Shown one piece after another: positions 35,341 to 44,715 of a DNA stretch of 64,000 nucleotides (the first letter of the stretch is position 1; every line of letters starts with the position of its first letter). The notes beneath the pieces are model-generated. The model did not search any database, was not told the DNA's origin, and worked only from the letters and a program-made list of their open reading frames with translations. This stretch comes from Enterobacter_D sp963521185. Its GTDB lineage: Bacteria; Pseudomonadota; Gammaproteobacteria; Enterobacterales; Enterobacteriaceae. The stretch spans positions 1-64,000 of the forward strand of contig CAUQTV010000007.1 of the NCBI GenBank assembly GCA_963521185.1. The letters are read 5' to 3'. The position numbers were made by a program, and so were the translations under genes.

Positions 35341-35502
35341 GTGTCCCTCCTGAAGTTCTAACAGCGTGAGGGTATTTTATAGGGACACGTTAAGTTGTGT
35401 TAATGGGTGCTATTCGGTGGAAATGGCTGGATATTAATTATGGCTCCAGGCCTTGCGTGATGCGGGTTGCGTGGATTTTACTGGAGGTGTAAAAAAAGGC
35501 TA

Positions 35503-35530
35503 ATGGTGTCCCCTGCAGGAATCGAACCTG
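35503..35530. repeat. Attachment-site repeat in the 3' end of tRNA-Arg
   Basis: 28 bp, 27 of them within the tRNA-Arg gene, identical to 27161-27188. It marks the tRNA-proximal end of the island. Confidence 0.88.
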
Positions 35531-35578
35531 CAACTAGCCCTTAGGAGGGGCTCGTTATATCCATTTAACTAAGGGGAC
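35504..35578 (-). tRNA. argW: tRNA-Arg (anticodon CCU)
   Basis: A 75-nt minus-strand cloverleaf with encoded CCA, acceptor GTCCCCT and anticodon CCU. It corresponds to E. coli argW, which also lies next to yfdC and is also an integration site (prophage CPS-53 in K-12). The tRNA is intact despite the island insertion. Confidence 0.96.
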
Positions 35579-35653
35579 GAAGCGGCACGAGTATAACGCC
35601 ATTTCCCTGCTGCGTTAAGCGCGATGCCGCCCGAGTGCTTAAAGTGTCGCCAC

Positions 35654-36595
35654 TTAGGCCTCTTTCTTTGTGTTTTCCAGATCTTCGGCGTCTTTATCCG
35701 CCTTCGCTTTCGCCTCGGCTTTGCGTTTGTTGCTCATGTCATTGCGGATCTGCGCATGGCTTAACAGCGCGAAGATAAAGGTGCCGCCGCAAATATTACC
35801 GGCGAGGGTCGGCAGGGCGAAGGGCCACAGGAACTCGCTCCAGTGCAGCGTGCCGTTAAAGACCAGATAAAAAATCTCAACCGCGCCCACCACAATGTGC
35901 GTGGTGTCCGCCAGCGCGATGAGCCAGGTCATCAGGATAATCACCACGATCTTAGCGGCACCGGCTGAGGGGAACATCCACACCATCGTGGCAATCAGCC
36001 AGCCCGAGATAATGGCATTGGCGAACATCTCAGCGGGTGAGTTTTTCATCACATCCATACCGATTTTCACGAACGCATCGCGGGTCGCTTCATCAAATAT
36101 GGGCATATATTCAAATGCCCAGGCAGCCACCCCCGTGCCGATGAGATTACCCAGCAGCACCACGCCCCATAAGCGCAGCAGCAGGCCACCGTTGCCTAAC
36201 GTCGGTTTTTGCATCACCGGCAGCACGGCGGTGACGGTATTCTCAGTGAAAAGCTGCTGGCGGGCCATGATGACAATAATAAAGCCGAAGGTGTAGCCGA
36301 GGTTCTCCAGCACAAATCCGCCTGGAATGCCTTCAAGCTGGACGTGGAAAATCCCTTTTGCCAGCAACGACGCGCCCATTGAAAGCCCGGCGGCAATCGC
36401 CGACCACAACAGCGCCATGGCGTCGCGTTCCAGCTCTTTTTCACCGTCCTGGCGAATGTGTTCGTGGATCGCCATGGCCCGGGAGGGGAGGCGCTCTTCA
36501 TCCACTTCAATTTTTTCACCGCGCGATTTCTCTTCGCTCTCGACTTCAATTTCGTCGCTGTGCTGATCAATCTTCTCTGCTTTTAACTCGTCCAC
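35654..36595 (-). CDS. yfdC: YfdC, formate/nitrite-transporter-family protein
   Basis: A 313-aa inner-membrane protein of the FNT channel family (E. coli YfdC 310 aa). A charged N-terminal tail of about 55 residues, rich in Glu and Lys, precedes six membrane segments; the C-terminal tail is also highly charged. The transported compound is not established. It lies between argW and mlaA as in E. coli. Confidence 0.93.
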   Translation of the reverse strand: MDELKAEKIDQHSDEIEVESEEKSRGEKIEVDEERLPSRAMAIHEHIRQDGEKELERDAMALLWSAIAAGLSMGASLLAKGIFHVQLEGIPGGFVLENLGYTFGFIIVIMARQQLFTENTVTAVLPVMQKPTLGNGGLLLRLWGVVLLGNLIGTGVAAWAFEYMPIFDEATRDAFVKIGMDVMKNSPAEMFANAIISGWLIATMVWMFPSAGAAKIVVIILMTWLIALADTTHIVVGAVEIFYLVFNGTLHWSEFLWPFALPTLAGNICGGTFIFALLSHAQIRNDMSNKRKAEAKAKADKDAEDLENTKKEA

Positions 36596-36894
36596 AATGG
36601 CGTCACCTCTACTTTTTCATCCTTTTAAGCGTAGCGGCTTCGTCTTAAATTGCCTGTTAGCGCAAGAAAGGTGATAACGATGTTTCAGAGTATGTATAAA
36701 ATTGTAGGCGAAACGATGATGCCAAAGACACGCTATGCTGAATGCATAACCCGGCGTACTGATGCCCGTGACGTAGACATAGTTAAACGTGCTGATACAA
36801 TCCCTTGCGTATTCCAGACGGAAACGCAGGCGTTGCGCGTTTTTACCGTCACGGATGACATTCAGCAATTGCCATTTATTACAGGGAGACATCT

Positions 36895-37647
36895 ATGAAA
36901 TTTCGCCTGTCGGCGCTCGCGCTGGGAACCACGCTGCTTGTAGGCTGCGCCAGCTCCACAGACCAGCAGGGGCGCTCGGATCCGCTTGAAGGGTTCAACC
37001 GCACCATGTACAACTTCAACTTCAACGTGCTGGATCCCTATGTGCTGCGGCCTGTCGCCGTCGGCTGGCGTGATTATGTGCCGCAGCCGGCCAGAAACGG
37101 GTTAAGCAACTTCACCAGCAACCTTGAAGAGCCAGCCATCATGGTGAACTTCTTTTTGCAGGGTGACCCCTATAAAGGGATGGTGCACTTTACGCGCTTC
37201 TTCCTGAACACCCTGTTGGGGATGGGCGGCTTTATCGATGTGGCGGGTCTGGCCAATGAGAAGCTGCAACGCATTGAACCGCATCGCTTTGGCAGCACGC
37301 TCGGGCATTATGGCGTGGGCTATGGCCCGTATGTGCAGCTGCCTTTCTACGGCAGTTTCACGCTGCGTGAAGATGGCGGTGATATGGCGGATACGCTTTA
37401 TCCGGTGCTGTCGTGGCTGACGTGGCCGCTCTCCGTCGGCAAATGGACGGTTGAGGGTATTGAATCGCGCGCGCAACTGTTGGATTCCGATGGCCTGCTG
37501 CGCCAGTCGTCCGATCCCTATATTCTGGTGCGCGAAGCCTACTTCCAGCGTCATGACTTTATCGCCAACGGCGGACAGTTGAAGCCCGACGAAAACCCGA
37601 ACGCGAAAGCCATTCAGGACGATCTCAAAGATATTGATTCTGAATAA
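36895..37647 (+). CDS. mlaA: MlaA (VacJ), outer-membrane lipoprotein of the Mla system
   Basis: A 250-aa lipoprotein that removes phospholipids from the outer leaflet of the outer membrane and passes them to MlaC. The signal peptide ends in the lipobox LVGC at residues 15-18. The mature protein has the family signature DPLEGFNRTMYNFN and DPYVLRPVAVGWRD. AGGGAGA precedes the start. The gene is monocistronic and convergent with fadL. Confidence 0.96.
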   Translation: MKFRLSALALGTTLLVGCASSTDQQGRSDPLEGFNRTMYNFNFNVLDPYVLRPVAVGWRDYVPQPARNGLSNFTSNLEEPAIMVNFFLQGDPYKGMVHFTRFFLNTLLGMGGFIDVAGLANEKLQRIEPHRFGSTLGHYGVGYGPYVQLPFYGSFTLREDGGDMADTLYPVLSWLTWPLSVGKWTVEGIESRAQLLDSDGLLRQSSDPYILVREAYFQRHDFIANGGQLKPDENPNAKAIQDDLKDIDSE

Positions 37648-37665
37648 CGCAGATCGCAGGCAAAT

Positions 37666-37695
37666 AAAAAGGTGAACAAAACGTTCACCTTTTTT
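37666..37695. terminator. Bidirectional terminator between mlaA and fadL
   Basis: Stem AAAAAGGTGAAC/GTTCACCTTTTT with loop AAAAC. The A-run on one side and T-run on the other let it act on both strands. Confidence 0.88.
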
Positions 37696-37715
37696 ATATG
37701 GCCTAAATAACGAAA

Positions 37716-39077
37716 TTAGAACGCGTAGTTAAAGTTCACGCCATACAGCCAGGCACGACCTTCTGATTTGAAGGTGTACGGGCCTTCGGTGAATTTCACT
37801 TTCTGACCGTGCATATAAGAGACACCCGCATCCACGGACGCATCTTTATTAAAGGCGTAAGTGGTACCGGCGCTCAGCCAGAAGCGGTCCTGATCCGGAA
37901 TGGAGATAGAACGTTTTTCTGCCGGAACCGGGCTGTCGTCGTAAGCAATACCGGAACGGAAGGTCCAGTTATCATCCATATAATAGGTGGTACCCAGCGC
38001 GATACGGTAAGCGTCTTTGAAGCCTTCGTCTTTATAGAACAGGGTATCGCCGCCGCTGTTGGTGGCTTTCAGTTCCTGGAACTGGCTCCAGCTGGTGTAG
38101 GTCAGGCTGTAGTGAACGGCCCACTGCGGTGCCACGCGGTTATAACCGGACAGCTCCCACATTTCTGGCAGATTCAGCGTCAGAGAACCGCCGGTTGTTG
38201 CGCCACCCGTGCCGTACGGTAAGCCTAAGCCCAGCGCAGCGTTGATCGGGTTGAGCGTGGCGGGCAGGTTGCTCTTATAGTCGCCGTCGAAATCCACTTT
38301 CACTTCAGAGCGATAGGTAAAGCCATAGCGGTTATCTTTATCGAGTTCATAAAGAATACCGGCGTTCCAGCCGAAGCCCCACTCATCACCTTTCAGACGC
38401 GCAATCATCGTGTCATTACCGATGCCACCCGCCTGCGCGCCAATCGCCGCCGCCTGCGCTGGCGTCAACTGACCCGACTGCACCAGCGACGGAATGCCCG
38501 CGCCGATGATCTGCGGCAGGTCGCCTGCGTAACGTTCCACTTTCGCTTTGGCATACACGGCATCAAAGCCCACGCCGAAGCTGAAGTGATTATTCAGACG
38601 GTAAGCGCCGCTCAGATTCATGTTGAGCGTTTCAAGGTCGGTTTTACCGCCCATAGAGCCTGCAGCGTAGTTGTTATTAAATTCGGTGGACAGACCGTAG
38701 TTTGACGTTAAGGACGCACCCCAGCCAAACTGATCGTTAATTGGTGCAACAAAGTGCAGGTTAGGTACCCAGGCTGTCGGGGCAATGTTGTCCTGACTTG
38801 CGTCATTACCAATGGCCGACTGGCCGGTAATGTTCACATCTGGATCAACAAAAATCGCACCGCCAGAGAATGTCGGGCGATCGAACATCATGATCAATGC
38901 AGGGTTACGGCTGACGTTGCCTGCGTCATCCGCAATAGCACCTTCACCGGAATAAGCTCGGCCGAGACCAGACGAGGAAAATTCGTTTAACTGAAAGCCT
39001 GCTGACCAGGCTTGTGTAGAGACAATTGCCACTGCAACTGCGAGAGCAGATTTGGTAAACAGGGTTTTCTGGCTCAT
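37716..39077 (-). CDS. fadL: FadL, outer-membrane long-chain fatty-acid transporter
   Basis: A 453-aa beta-barrel protein (E. coli FadL 446 aa). The signal peptide ends STQAWSA, and the mature N-terminus GFQLNEFSSSGLGRAYSGEG forms the plug hatch of the family; the terminal residues FNYAF give the outer-membrane signature. Two FadR-like sites lie upstream (39165-39205). It imports long-chain fatty acids that fadIJ and other fad genes degrade. A start two codons upstream (39083) is also possible. Confidence 0.96.
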   Translation of the reverse strand: MSQKTLFTKSALAVAVAIVSTQAWSAGFQLNEFSSSGLGRAYSGEGAIADDAGNVSRNPALIMMFDRPTFSGGAIFVDPDVNITGQSAIGNDASQDNIAPTAWVPNLHFVAPINDQFGWGASLTSNYGLSTEFNNNYAAGSMGGKTDLETLNMNLSGAYRLNNHFSFGVGFDAVYAKAKVERYAGDLPQIIGAGIPSLVQSGQLTPAQAAAIGAQAGGIGNDTMIARLKGDEWGFGWNAGILYELDKDNRYGFTYRSEVKVDFDGDYKSNLPATLNPINAALGLGLPYGTGGATTGGSLTLNLPEMWELSGYNRVAPQWAVHYSLTYTSWSQFQELKATNSGGDTLFYKDEGFKDAYRIALGTTYYMDDNWTFRSGIAYDDSPVPAEKRSISIPDQDRFWLSAGTTYAFNKDASVDAGVSYMHGQKVKFTEGPYTFKSEGRAWLYGVNFNYAF

Positions 39078-39164
39078 GACCATAACCTCATTCCGATTTA
39101 TTTTTATACAATAATTGTTACATGCCGTAACAGGAGCGCGAAGTGTAGGGTCTGAGGTACGACT

Positions 39165-39181
39165 TACAAATCAGACCAGTG
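39165..39181. promoter_or_regulatory. Candidate FadR site 1 at fadL
   Basis: One half-site is nearly perfect (GACCAGTG) and the other is poor. It is separated by a few bases from a better site, as in E. coli fadL, which has two FadR sites. Confidence 0.5.
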
Positions 39182-39188
39182 GCGGAAG

Positions 39189-39205
39189 TATAGGTCCGAC
39201 CACTA
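39189..39205. promoter_or_regulatory. FadR site 2 at fadL
   Basis: TATAGGTCCGACCACTA contains the FadR core GGTC-N-GACC and matches one of the E. coli fadL operators on the opposite strand. FadR represses fadL when acyl-CoA is low. Confidence 0.78.
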
Positions 39206-39468
39206 TGAATGTTGCAAGTTTGTTTATAAAAATTTTCAGATGTGATCTTCGAAACGCGATCTGCGTGGCAAATTTGGGACCACCGACACTCAGCAGAAAG
39301 GATGAATCTTGTTTTAGATCATTTTTAATTGTGATATCGGTCACTTATCCGAGTTTGCCGAATTCTTGACTGGAGCCAATATTGCCCGGCGCGTAAAATA
39401 GCCACATCGTTTATCTGGCACCGTGTGGTTAATCCGACTCATGGGTGCGAATACTGAGGAATTCTACA

Positions 39469-39753
39469 ATGAGTAAATGCAGTGCTGATGAAACCCCGGT
39501 TTGCTGCTGTATGGATGTTGGCACCATTATGGACAACACCGATTGCACCGCGTCCTACAGCCGTGTTTTTTCCAACCGCGCTGATGCCGAAGAAACCCTG
39601 GCGGCGTTAACTGCTAAAGCGCGCGGCGTAGAGTCCGAGCCGTGTGAAATTACTTCAACCTTCACCGAGGTCGCTGACGGCGTACGTCTGGATATCGATT
39701 TCGTATTTGCCTGTGAAGCGGAAACGCTGATTTTCCAGCTGGGCCTGCGTTAA
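39469..39753 (+). CDS. yfcZ: YfcZ, DUF406 protein
   Basis: A 94-aa cytoplasmic protein of unknown function, nearly identical to E. coli YfcZ. It is rich in Cys near the N-terminus (VCCCMDVG), which might bind metal or be redox-active, but this is inference. The chosen ATG at 39469 gives the E. coli length. It lies between fadL and fadI and ends at its own terminator. Confidence 0.92.
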   Translation: MSKCSADETPVCCCMDVGTIMDNTDCTASYSRVFSNRADAEETLAALTAKARGVESEPCEITSTFTEVADGVRLDIDFVFACEAETLIFQLGLR

Positions 39754-39765
39754 TCCTGCCCCTTT

Positions 39766-39796
39766 AACGCCTCTGACTCTCAGGGGCGTTTTCTTA
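39766..39796 (+). terminator. Terminator of yfcZ
   Basis: Stem AACGCCTCTGA/TCAGGGGCGTT with a short CTC loop and one G-T pair, followed by TTCTT. Confidence 0.75.
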
Positions 39797-39870
39797 ATCT
39801 TCTCTGTGTGTTAGCTCCCAAAATTTCGCTTGTCTGATTGGCTAAATGTAAAAAAATGGTTAAGACTGTT

Positions 39871-39887
39871 ATCAGGTCAGACCACTT
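39871..39887. promoter_or_regulatory. FadR operator of fadIJ
   Basis: ATCAGGTCAGACCACTT matches 13 of 16 defined positions of the FadR consensus. It lies 32 nt upstream of the fadI start codon, so it would repress the operon in the absence of long-chain acyl-CoA. Confidence 0.82.
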
Positions 39888-39918
39888 TTGCAGAATGCGT
39901 TGCTAACAGGGGAGCGTT

Positions 39919-41229
39919 ATGAGTCAGGCATTACCACTTGTCACCCGTCAGGGCGACCGCATAACCATTGTCAGTGGGTTGCGAACTCCGTTTGCCCGCC
40001 AGGCCACCGCCTTTCATGGTATCCCTGCCATTGATCTGGGCAAAATGGTGGTGAGTGAACTGCTGGCACGCAGCGAAATTCCGCCTGACGTCATTGAACA
40101 ACTGGTGTTCGGCCAGGTCGTGCAAATGCCGGAAGCGCCCAACATTGCGCGTGAGATCGTGCTCGGCACGGGCATGAACATTCATACCGACGCCTACAGC
40201 GTGAGTCGCGCCTGCGCCACCAGTTTTCAGGCGGTGGCGAACGTCGCTGAAAGCCTGATGGTCGGGACGATCCGCGCGGGGATTGCCGGTGGGGCTGACT
40301 CCTCGTCGGTACTGCCGATTGGCGTTAGTAAAACCCTGGCGCGTACGCTTCTCGATCTCAGCAAGGCGCGCGCTACCGGTCAAAAACTCAAGCTTATATC
40401 CCGATTACGCCTGCGCGATCTGTTACCCGTTCCCCCTGCGGTGGCGGAGTATTCCACCGGGCTGCGCATGGGTGATACCGCCGAACAAATGGCAAAAACC
40501 TGGGGAATCACCCGTGAGCAGCAGGATGCCCTCGCGCACCGTTCGCACCAGCGTGCGGCGCAGGCCTGGGCCGACGGAAAACTCACCGAAGAGGTCATGA
40601 CAGCCTACGCGCCGCCTTACCGTGAACCCTTCGCGCAGGACAACAACATTCGCCAGAATTCATCCATGGCCGATTACGCGAAATTGCGTCCGGCTTTTGA
40701 TCGCAAACACGGAAGCGTCACGGCGGCCAACAGCACACCGCTGACCGACGGCGCGGCGGCGGTGATTATGATGACGGAATCGCGCGCCAAAGAATTAGGC
40801 CTCGCGCCGCTGGGCTATTTGCGCAGCTACGCGTTTACCGCCATTGATGTAAAACAGGACATGCTGCTCGGCCCCACATGGTCGACGCCACTCGCCCTCG
40901 ACAGGGCGGGGCTGACGCTAAGCGATCTCACGCTGTTTGATATGCACGAAGCCTTTGCCTCGCAGACGCTGGCAAACCTGCAACTGATGGCGAGCGAGCG
41001 TTTTGCCCGCGAGGTGCTGGGCCGTCCGCAGGCGGTCGGTGAAGTGGATGACGCTAAATTTAACGTGCTGGGCGGCTCCATCGCTTACGGGCATCCGTTT
41101 GCTGCCACCGGCGCACGTATGATCACGCAAACGCTGCATGAACTGCGCCGTCGGGGCGGCGGTTTTGGTCTGGTCACCGCCTGCGCTGCCGGTGGGCTGG
41201 GTGCTGCAATGGTTCTGGAGGCTGAATAA
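39919..41229 (+). CDS. fadI: FadI, 3-ketoacyl-CoA thiolase
   Basis: A 436-aa thiolase (same length as E. coli FadI) that cleaves 3-ketoacyl-CoA with CoA in the beta-oxidation complex used mainly without oxygen. The acyl-accepting Cys is in SRACATSF near residue 99, His in DMHEAFAS and the second Cys in TACAAGG near the end. It overlaps fadJ at TAATG. AGGGGAG precedes the start. Confidence 0.97.
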   Translation: MSQALPLVTRQGDRITIVSGLRTPFARQATAFHGIPAIDLGKMVVSELLARSEIPPDVIEQLVFGQVVQMPEAPNIAREIVLGTGMNIHTDAYSVSRACATSFQAVANVAESLMVGTIRAGIAGGADSSSVLPIGVSKTLARTLLDLSKARATGQKLKLISRLRLRDLLPVPPAVAEYSTGLRMGDTAEQMAKTWGITREQQDALAHRSHQRAAQAWADGKLTEEVMTAYAPPYREPFAQDNNIRQNSSMADYAKLRPAFDRKHGSVTAANSTPLTDGAAAVIMMTESRAKELGLAPLGYLRSYAFTAIDVKQDMLLGPTWSTPLALDRAGLTLSDLTLFDMHEAFASQTLANLQLMASERFAREVLGRPQAVGEVDDAKFNVLGGSIAYGHPFAATGARMITQTLHELRRRGGGFGLVTACAAGGLGAAMVLEAE

Positions 41230-43376
41230 TGGAGATGACTTCCGCATTTTCCCTTACCGTACGCCCTGATAACGTCGCCGTCGTGACCGTTGATGTGCCC
41301 GGCGAAAAAATGAACACGCTCAAAGCCGAGTTTGCAAGCCTGGTACGCGCCATTTTGCGCCAGATACGTGAAAATAAAGATCTGCGCGGCGTTGTGTTCA
41401 TTTCGGCCAAAAAAGACAACTTTATCGCCGGGGCCGATATCAACATGATTGGTCACTGTCAGAGTGCGCAAGAGGCAGAAGCACTGGCGCGGCAGGGGCA
41501 ACAGCTGATGGCCGACATTCACGCGCTCACTGTTCCGGTTGTTGCCGCCATCCACGGTGCCTGTCTGGGCGGCGGGCTGGAACTGGCGCTGGCCTGCCAC
41601 GCGCGTATCTGCACTGATGATGCAAAAACCGTGCTTGGTCTGCCGGAAGTGCAGTTAGGCCTGTTACCTGGCTCCGGTGGCACTCAGCGTTTACCGCGTC
41701 TGGTGGGTGTCAGCACCGCGCTGGATATGATCCTCACCGGTAAACAGCTGCGTCCACGGCAGGCGTTAAAAGTGGGCCTGGTGGATGACGTGGTGCCGGT
41801 TTCTATTTTACTGGAAGCGGCCGTCGGGCGGGCGTTGAAAGGGCGTCCAACGGGTCGTCATTTGCCCGTTCGCGAGCGAATTCTGGCGGGGCCGTTAGGC
41901 CGCACCGTATTATTCCGCATGGCGGAGAAAAAAGCGCTGCACAAAACGCAGGGTAATTATCCCGCCGTGCCGCGTATTCTGAACGTGATCCACACCGGCC
42001 TTGCGCAAGGGCGTAGCAGTGGCTACGACGCTGAAGCACGCGCGTTTGGCGAACTGGCGATGACGCCGCAGTCTCAGGCGCTGTGTCACCTCTTTTTTGC
42101 CAGCACCGAGATCAAAAGCGATCCGGGCAGCGACACGCCCCCCGGCCCACTGCGTTCCGTGGGGATCCTCGGCGGTGGTCTGATGGGCGGCGGGATTGCG
42201 TATGTGACGGCCAGCAAAGGTAAACTGCCGGTGCGCATCAAAGACATTGCCCCCCGTGGGATCAATCATGCGCTGCAATACAGCTGGCAGCAGCTTGATA
42301 AAAAAGTCCGTCGCCGCCATATCCGTGCCAGTGAGCGCGATGCGGAAATGGCGCTGATTTCCGGCACCACAGACTACCGGGGGTTTGCCCATCGGGACGT
42401 GGTGATTGAAGCGGTGTTTGAAGATCTGGCCCTGAAGCAGCAAATGGTGGCAGAAGTCGAAGAGCACTGCGCAGCGCAGACAATTTTTGCCTCGAATACC
42501 TCGTCATTGCCCATTGGCGATATTGCAGCAAAGGCGATGCGCCCGGAAAACGTGATTGGCCTGCACTTTTTTAGTCCGGTGGAGAAAATGCCGCTAGTGG
42601 AAGTGATCGCCCACGCGAAAACCAGTGAGCAGACAATCGCCACCACGGTAAAACTGGCGAAGAAGCAGGGTAAAACGCCGATCGTTGTGGACGATAAGGC
42701 CGGATTTTACGTCAACCGCATCCTGGCACCGTACATTAACGAAGCCATGCGCATGTTAACGGAAGGCGAGCGCGTCGAGCATATCGATAATGCGCTGGTG
42801 AAGTTTGGTTTTCCAGTCGGCCCAATCCAACTTTTGGATGAGGTAGGAATTGATACCGGGACTAAAATTATTCCTGTGCTGGAGCAGGCTTACGGAGAGC
42901 GTTTTTCCGCCCCTGCAAACGTGGTTGCTGCAATTTTGAATGACGATCGCAAAGGCAGAAAAAATGGTCGCGGATTCTATCTTTACCCGGCAAAAGGGCG
43001 TACAAGCAAGAAGCAAGTCGACCCGGCTATTTACCCGTTAGTGGGGGCGACGGGCAGCGCTACGCTTGCGGCGGAACAAATCGCCGAGCGCTGTGTGATG
43101 ATGATGCTCAACGAAGCCGCGCGCTGCCTTGATGAGAAGGTCATCAGAAGCGCGCGTGACGGAGACATTGGCGCGGTCTTTGGTATTGGTTTCCCCCCAT
43201 TTTTGGGTGGCCCGTTCCGCTACATGGATTCTCTCGGCGCGGGTAACGTGGTCGCATCGCTACAGCGGTTAGCTTCGCTGTACGGGCCGCGATTTACACC
43301 CTGTGAGTCATTGTTACAGATGGCGGAGCGCGGCGTAACTTTTTGGTCGATCAAGGAAACTGAACCTGTAAGTTGA
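41229..43376 (+). CDS. fadJ: FadJ, multifunctional fatty-acid oxidation protein alpha subunit
   Basis: A 715-aa protein (E. coli 714 aa). Residues about 1-190 form the enoyl-CoA hydratase/isomerase domain with FIAGADINMI, GACLGGGLELALACH and LPEVQLGLLPG; residues about 308-500 form the NAD-binding 3-hydroxyacyl-CoA dehydrogenase (GILGGGLMGGGIA), followed by two C-terminal helical domains. It works with FadI in a complex and is co-transcribed with it. Confidence 0.97.
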   Translation: MEMTSAFSLTVRPDNVAVVTVDVPGEKMNTLKAEFASLVRAILRQIRENKDLRGVVFISAKKDNFIAGADINMIGHCQSAQEAEALARQGQQLMADIHALTVPVVAAIHGACLGGGLELALACHARICTDDAKTVLGLPEVQLGLLPGSGGTQRLPRLVGVSTALDMILTGKQLRPRQALKVGLVDDVVPVSILLEAAVGRALKGRPTGRHLPVRERILAGPLGRTVLFRMAEKKALHKTQGNYPAVPRILNVIHTGLAQGRSSGYDAEARAFGELAMTPQSQALCHLFFASTEIKSDPGSDTPPGPLRSVGILGGGLMGGGIAYVTASKGKLPVRIKDIAPRGINHALQYSWQQLDKKVRRRHIRASERDAEMALISGTTDYRGFAHRDVVIEAVFEDLALKQQMVAEVEEHCAAQTIFASNTSSLPIGDIAAKAMRPENVIGLHFFSPVEKMPLVEVIAHAKTSEQTIATTVKLAKKQGKTPIVVDDKAGFYVNRILAPYINEAMRMLTEGERVEHIDNALVKFGFPVGPIQLLDEVGIDTGTKIIPVLEQAYGERFSAPANVVAAILNDDRKGRKNGRGFYLYPAKGRTSKKQVDPAIYPLVGATGSATLAAEQIAERCVMMMLNEAARCLDEKVIRSARDGDIGAVFGIGFPPFLGGPFRYMDSLGAGNVVASLQRLASLYGPRFTPCESLLQMAERGVTFWSIKETEPVS

Positions 43377-43585
43377 GGTCAAAAAAGGGTAAATCTGTTG
43401 TTGAATGCGCGTCTGTTGGTCAATTTGTAAACAGTGATTGACTATACTTACGTCAATGATGTAAAACACAGCGTTTCATTCAACGAATGGATAAGGCACA
43501 ATGCCCGGCCATTGCTATCCCCGGTGTTGGCATACTGTTTCATTCGGGTGGTATCAGTGCTCCTGGTTAACAAAAGCGGTGCAAT

Positions 43586-44071
43586 ATGCAAGTTTTTATC
43601 ATGCGTCACGGCGACGCTGCTCTGGATGCAGCCAGTGACTCGGTTCGACCTTTGACAAACTGTGGCTGTGATGAGTCCCGTCAAATGGCAACCTGGCTGA
43701 AAAGCCAAAAAGTGGATATCGAACGTGTACTGGTCAGCCCGTTTCTGCGTGCAGAACAAACGCTGGAAGAGGTAGGGGAGTGTCTTAACCTGCCTGACAA
43801 AGTCGAAGAACTGCCTGAGTTAACCCCCTGTGGCGATGTCAGAATGGTCAGCGCGTACCTTCAGACGCTGTCCCACGAAGGCGTGGCTTCTGCGCTGGTG
43901 ATTTCTCACCTGCCGCTGGTGGGCTATTTGGTGGCAGAACTGTGCCCTGGCGAAACACCGCCGATGTTCTCAACCTCCGCCATTGCCAGCGTGACGCTGG
44001 ATGACGCAGGGAAAGGCGTGTTTAACTGGCAGATGAGCCCTTGCAATCTGAAGATGGCGAAAGCTATCTGA
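43586..44071 (+). CDS. sixA: SixA, phosphohistidine phosphatase
   Basis: A 161-aa histidine-phosphatase-superfamily enzyme (same length as in E. coli) that removes phosphate from His of signalling proteins: ArcB and, in later work, the nitrogen PTS protein NPr. The active-site RHG motif is MRHGDAAL at residues 7-11, and the second His is in ISHLPLVG near residue 108. No strong Shine-Dalgarno site is visible. Convergent with smrB across a REP element. Confidence 0.95.
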   Translation: MQVFIMRHGDAALDAASDSVRPLTNCGCDESRQMATWLKSQKVDIERVLVSPFLRAEQTLEEVGECLNLPDKVEELPELTPCGDVRMVSAYLQTLSHEGVASALVISHLPLVGYLVAELCPGETPPMFSTSAIASVTLDDAGKGVFNWQMSPCNLKMAKAI

Positions 44072-44082
44072 ACGTAACGGTT

Positions 44083-44111
44083 TGCCGGATTGCGCAGCGC
44101 GTATCCGGCCT
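44083..44111. repeat. REP-like element between sixA and smrB
   Basis: TGCCGGAT ... ATCCGGCC arms around a G+C-rich middle, the typical form of enterobacterial REP palindromes. A further inverted repeat (GCCCGG ... CCGGGC, 44121-44144) follows. Position between convergent genes fits the usual REP location. Confidence 0.72.
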
Positions 44112-44163
44112 GGTCTTTAAGCCCGGTGAATTTTGCCGCCGGGCCTCTCCCTTCACCACATCC

Positions 44164-44715
44164 TTACAGTAATTCAGGCGGCTGCCACTCTTCCACTTCA
44201 ATTAGCACCAACAGCGCGGCGTCTCCGCCATACTCTTTTGGCGACTGATGAAATGCCATCACGTGCGGATGCTGCGCCAGCCAGAGCGGCGTTTGCTGCT
44301 TCAGAATGTGCTTACCATGACCGTGCATCACGCAGGCACAAAACACATGCTCGCGACGGCAGGCGGCGATCAGTGCGCCCAGCTCCTGCTTGGCCTGCAT
44401 CTGCGTCAAACCGTGCAAATCGAGAAACAGCTCCGGGGAGTAGTCGCCGCGACGGATCTTTTTTAACTCAAAATGGCTGACGTCTGCCCGCACATATTTT
44501 GCCGGCCCGTCGGTGTTCAGCAGCGGCTGAAACTCATCAGAAAAAAAGTGGCTGGCGTCGGCCTGTTCAGACAGCAGACGTTTAACCGGTACCTCGCTGA
44601 TTTTTTTACGCACGGGACGATGAACAATGGTGTCCTGCTTAATTTTGCGCGTGCCCGTCATCAGCTGCCGGAACAGCGTCTGATCCTCCTCGCTAAGCGA
44701 TGTTTTCTTCTTCAT
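44164..44715 (-). CDS. smrB: SmrB, ribosome-rescue endonuclease
   Basis: A 183-aa SMR-domain nuclease (E. coli SmrB/YfcN 183 aa) that cleaves mRNA at collided ribosomes. The N-terminal helical ribosome-binding hook is followed by the SMR domain: LDLHGLTQMQA near residue 98 and CVMHGHGKHILK near 127. It is divergent from prmB. Confidence 0.95.
   Translation of the reverse strand: MKKKTSLSEEDQTLFRQLMTGTRKIKQDTIVHRPVRKKISEVPVKRLLSEQADASHFFSDEFQPLLNTDGPAKYVRADVSHFELKKIRRGDYSPELFLDLHGLTQMQAKQELGALIAACRREHVFCACVMHGHGKHILKQQTPLWLAQHPHVMAFHQSPKEYGGDAALLVLIEVEEWQPPELL

Larger units (their letters stand above)
27161..35530. mobile_element. argW-associated composite genomic island with type IB restriction-modification system
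   Basis: The 8.4-kb segment is bounded by a 28-bp direct repeat (27161-27188 and 35503-35530). The right copy is the 3' end of tRNA-Arg and the left copy is the displaced duplicate. A third, 21-bp match lies at 34573-34593. Contents: hsdR, hsdM, hsdS, a NucS-like nuclease gene, an unknown gene, a DUF4160/DUF2442 pair and a truncated P4-type integrase. The three repeats suggest two successive insertions. With no intact integrase it cannot excise without help. Confidence 0.85.

Noticed and set aside
36600..36894. Short open frames on both strands between yfdC and mlaA
   Set aside because: No ribosome-binding site or family pattern; this is the promoter region of divergent genes.
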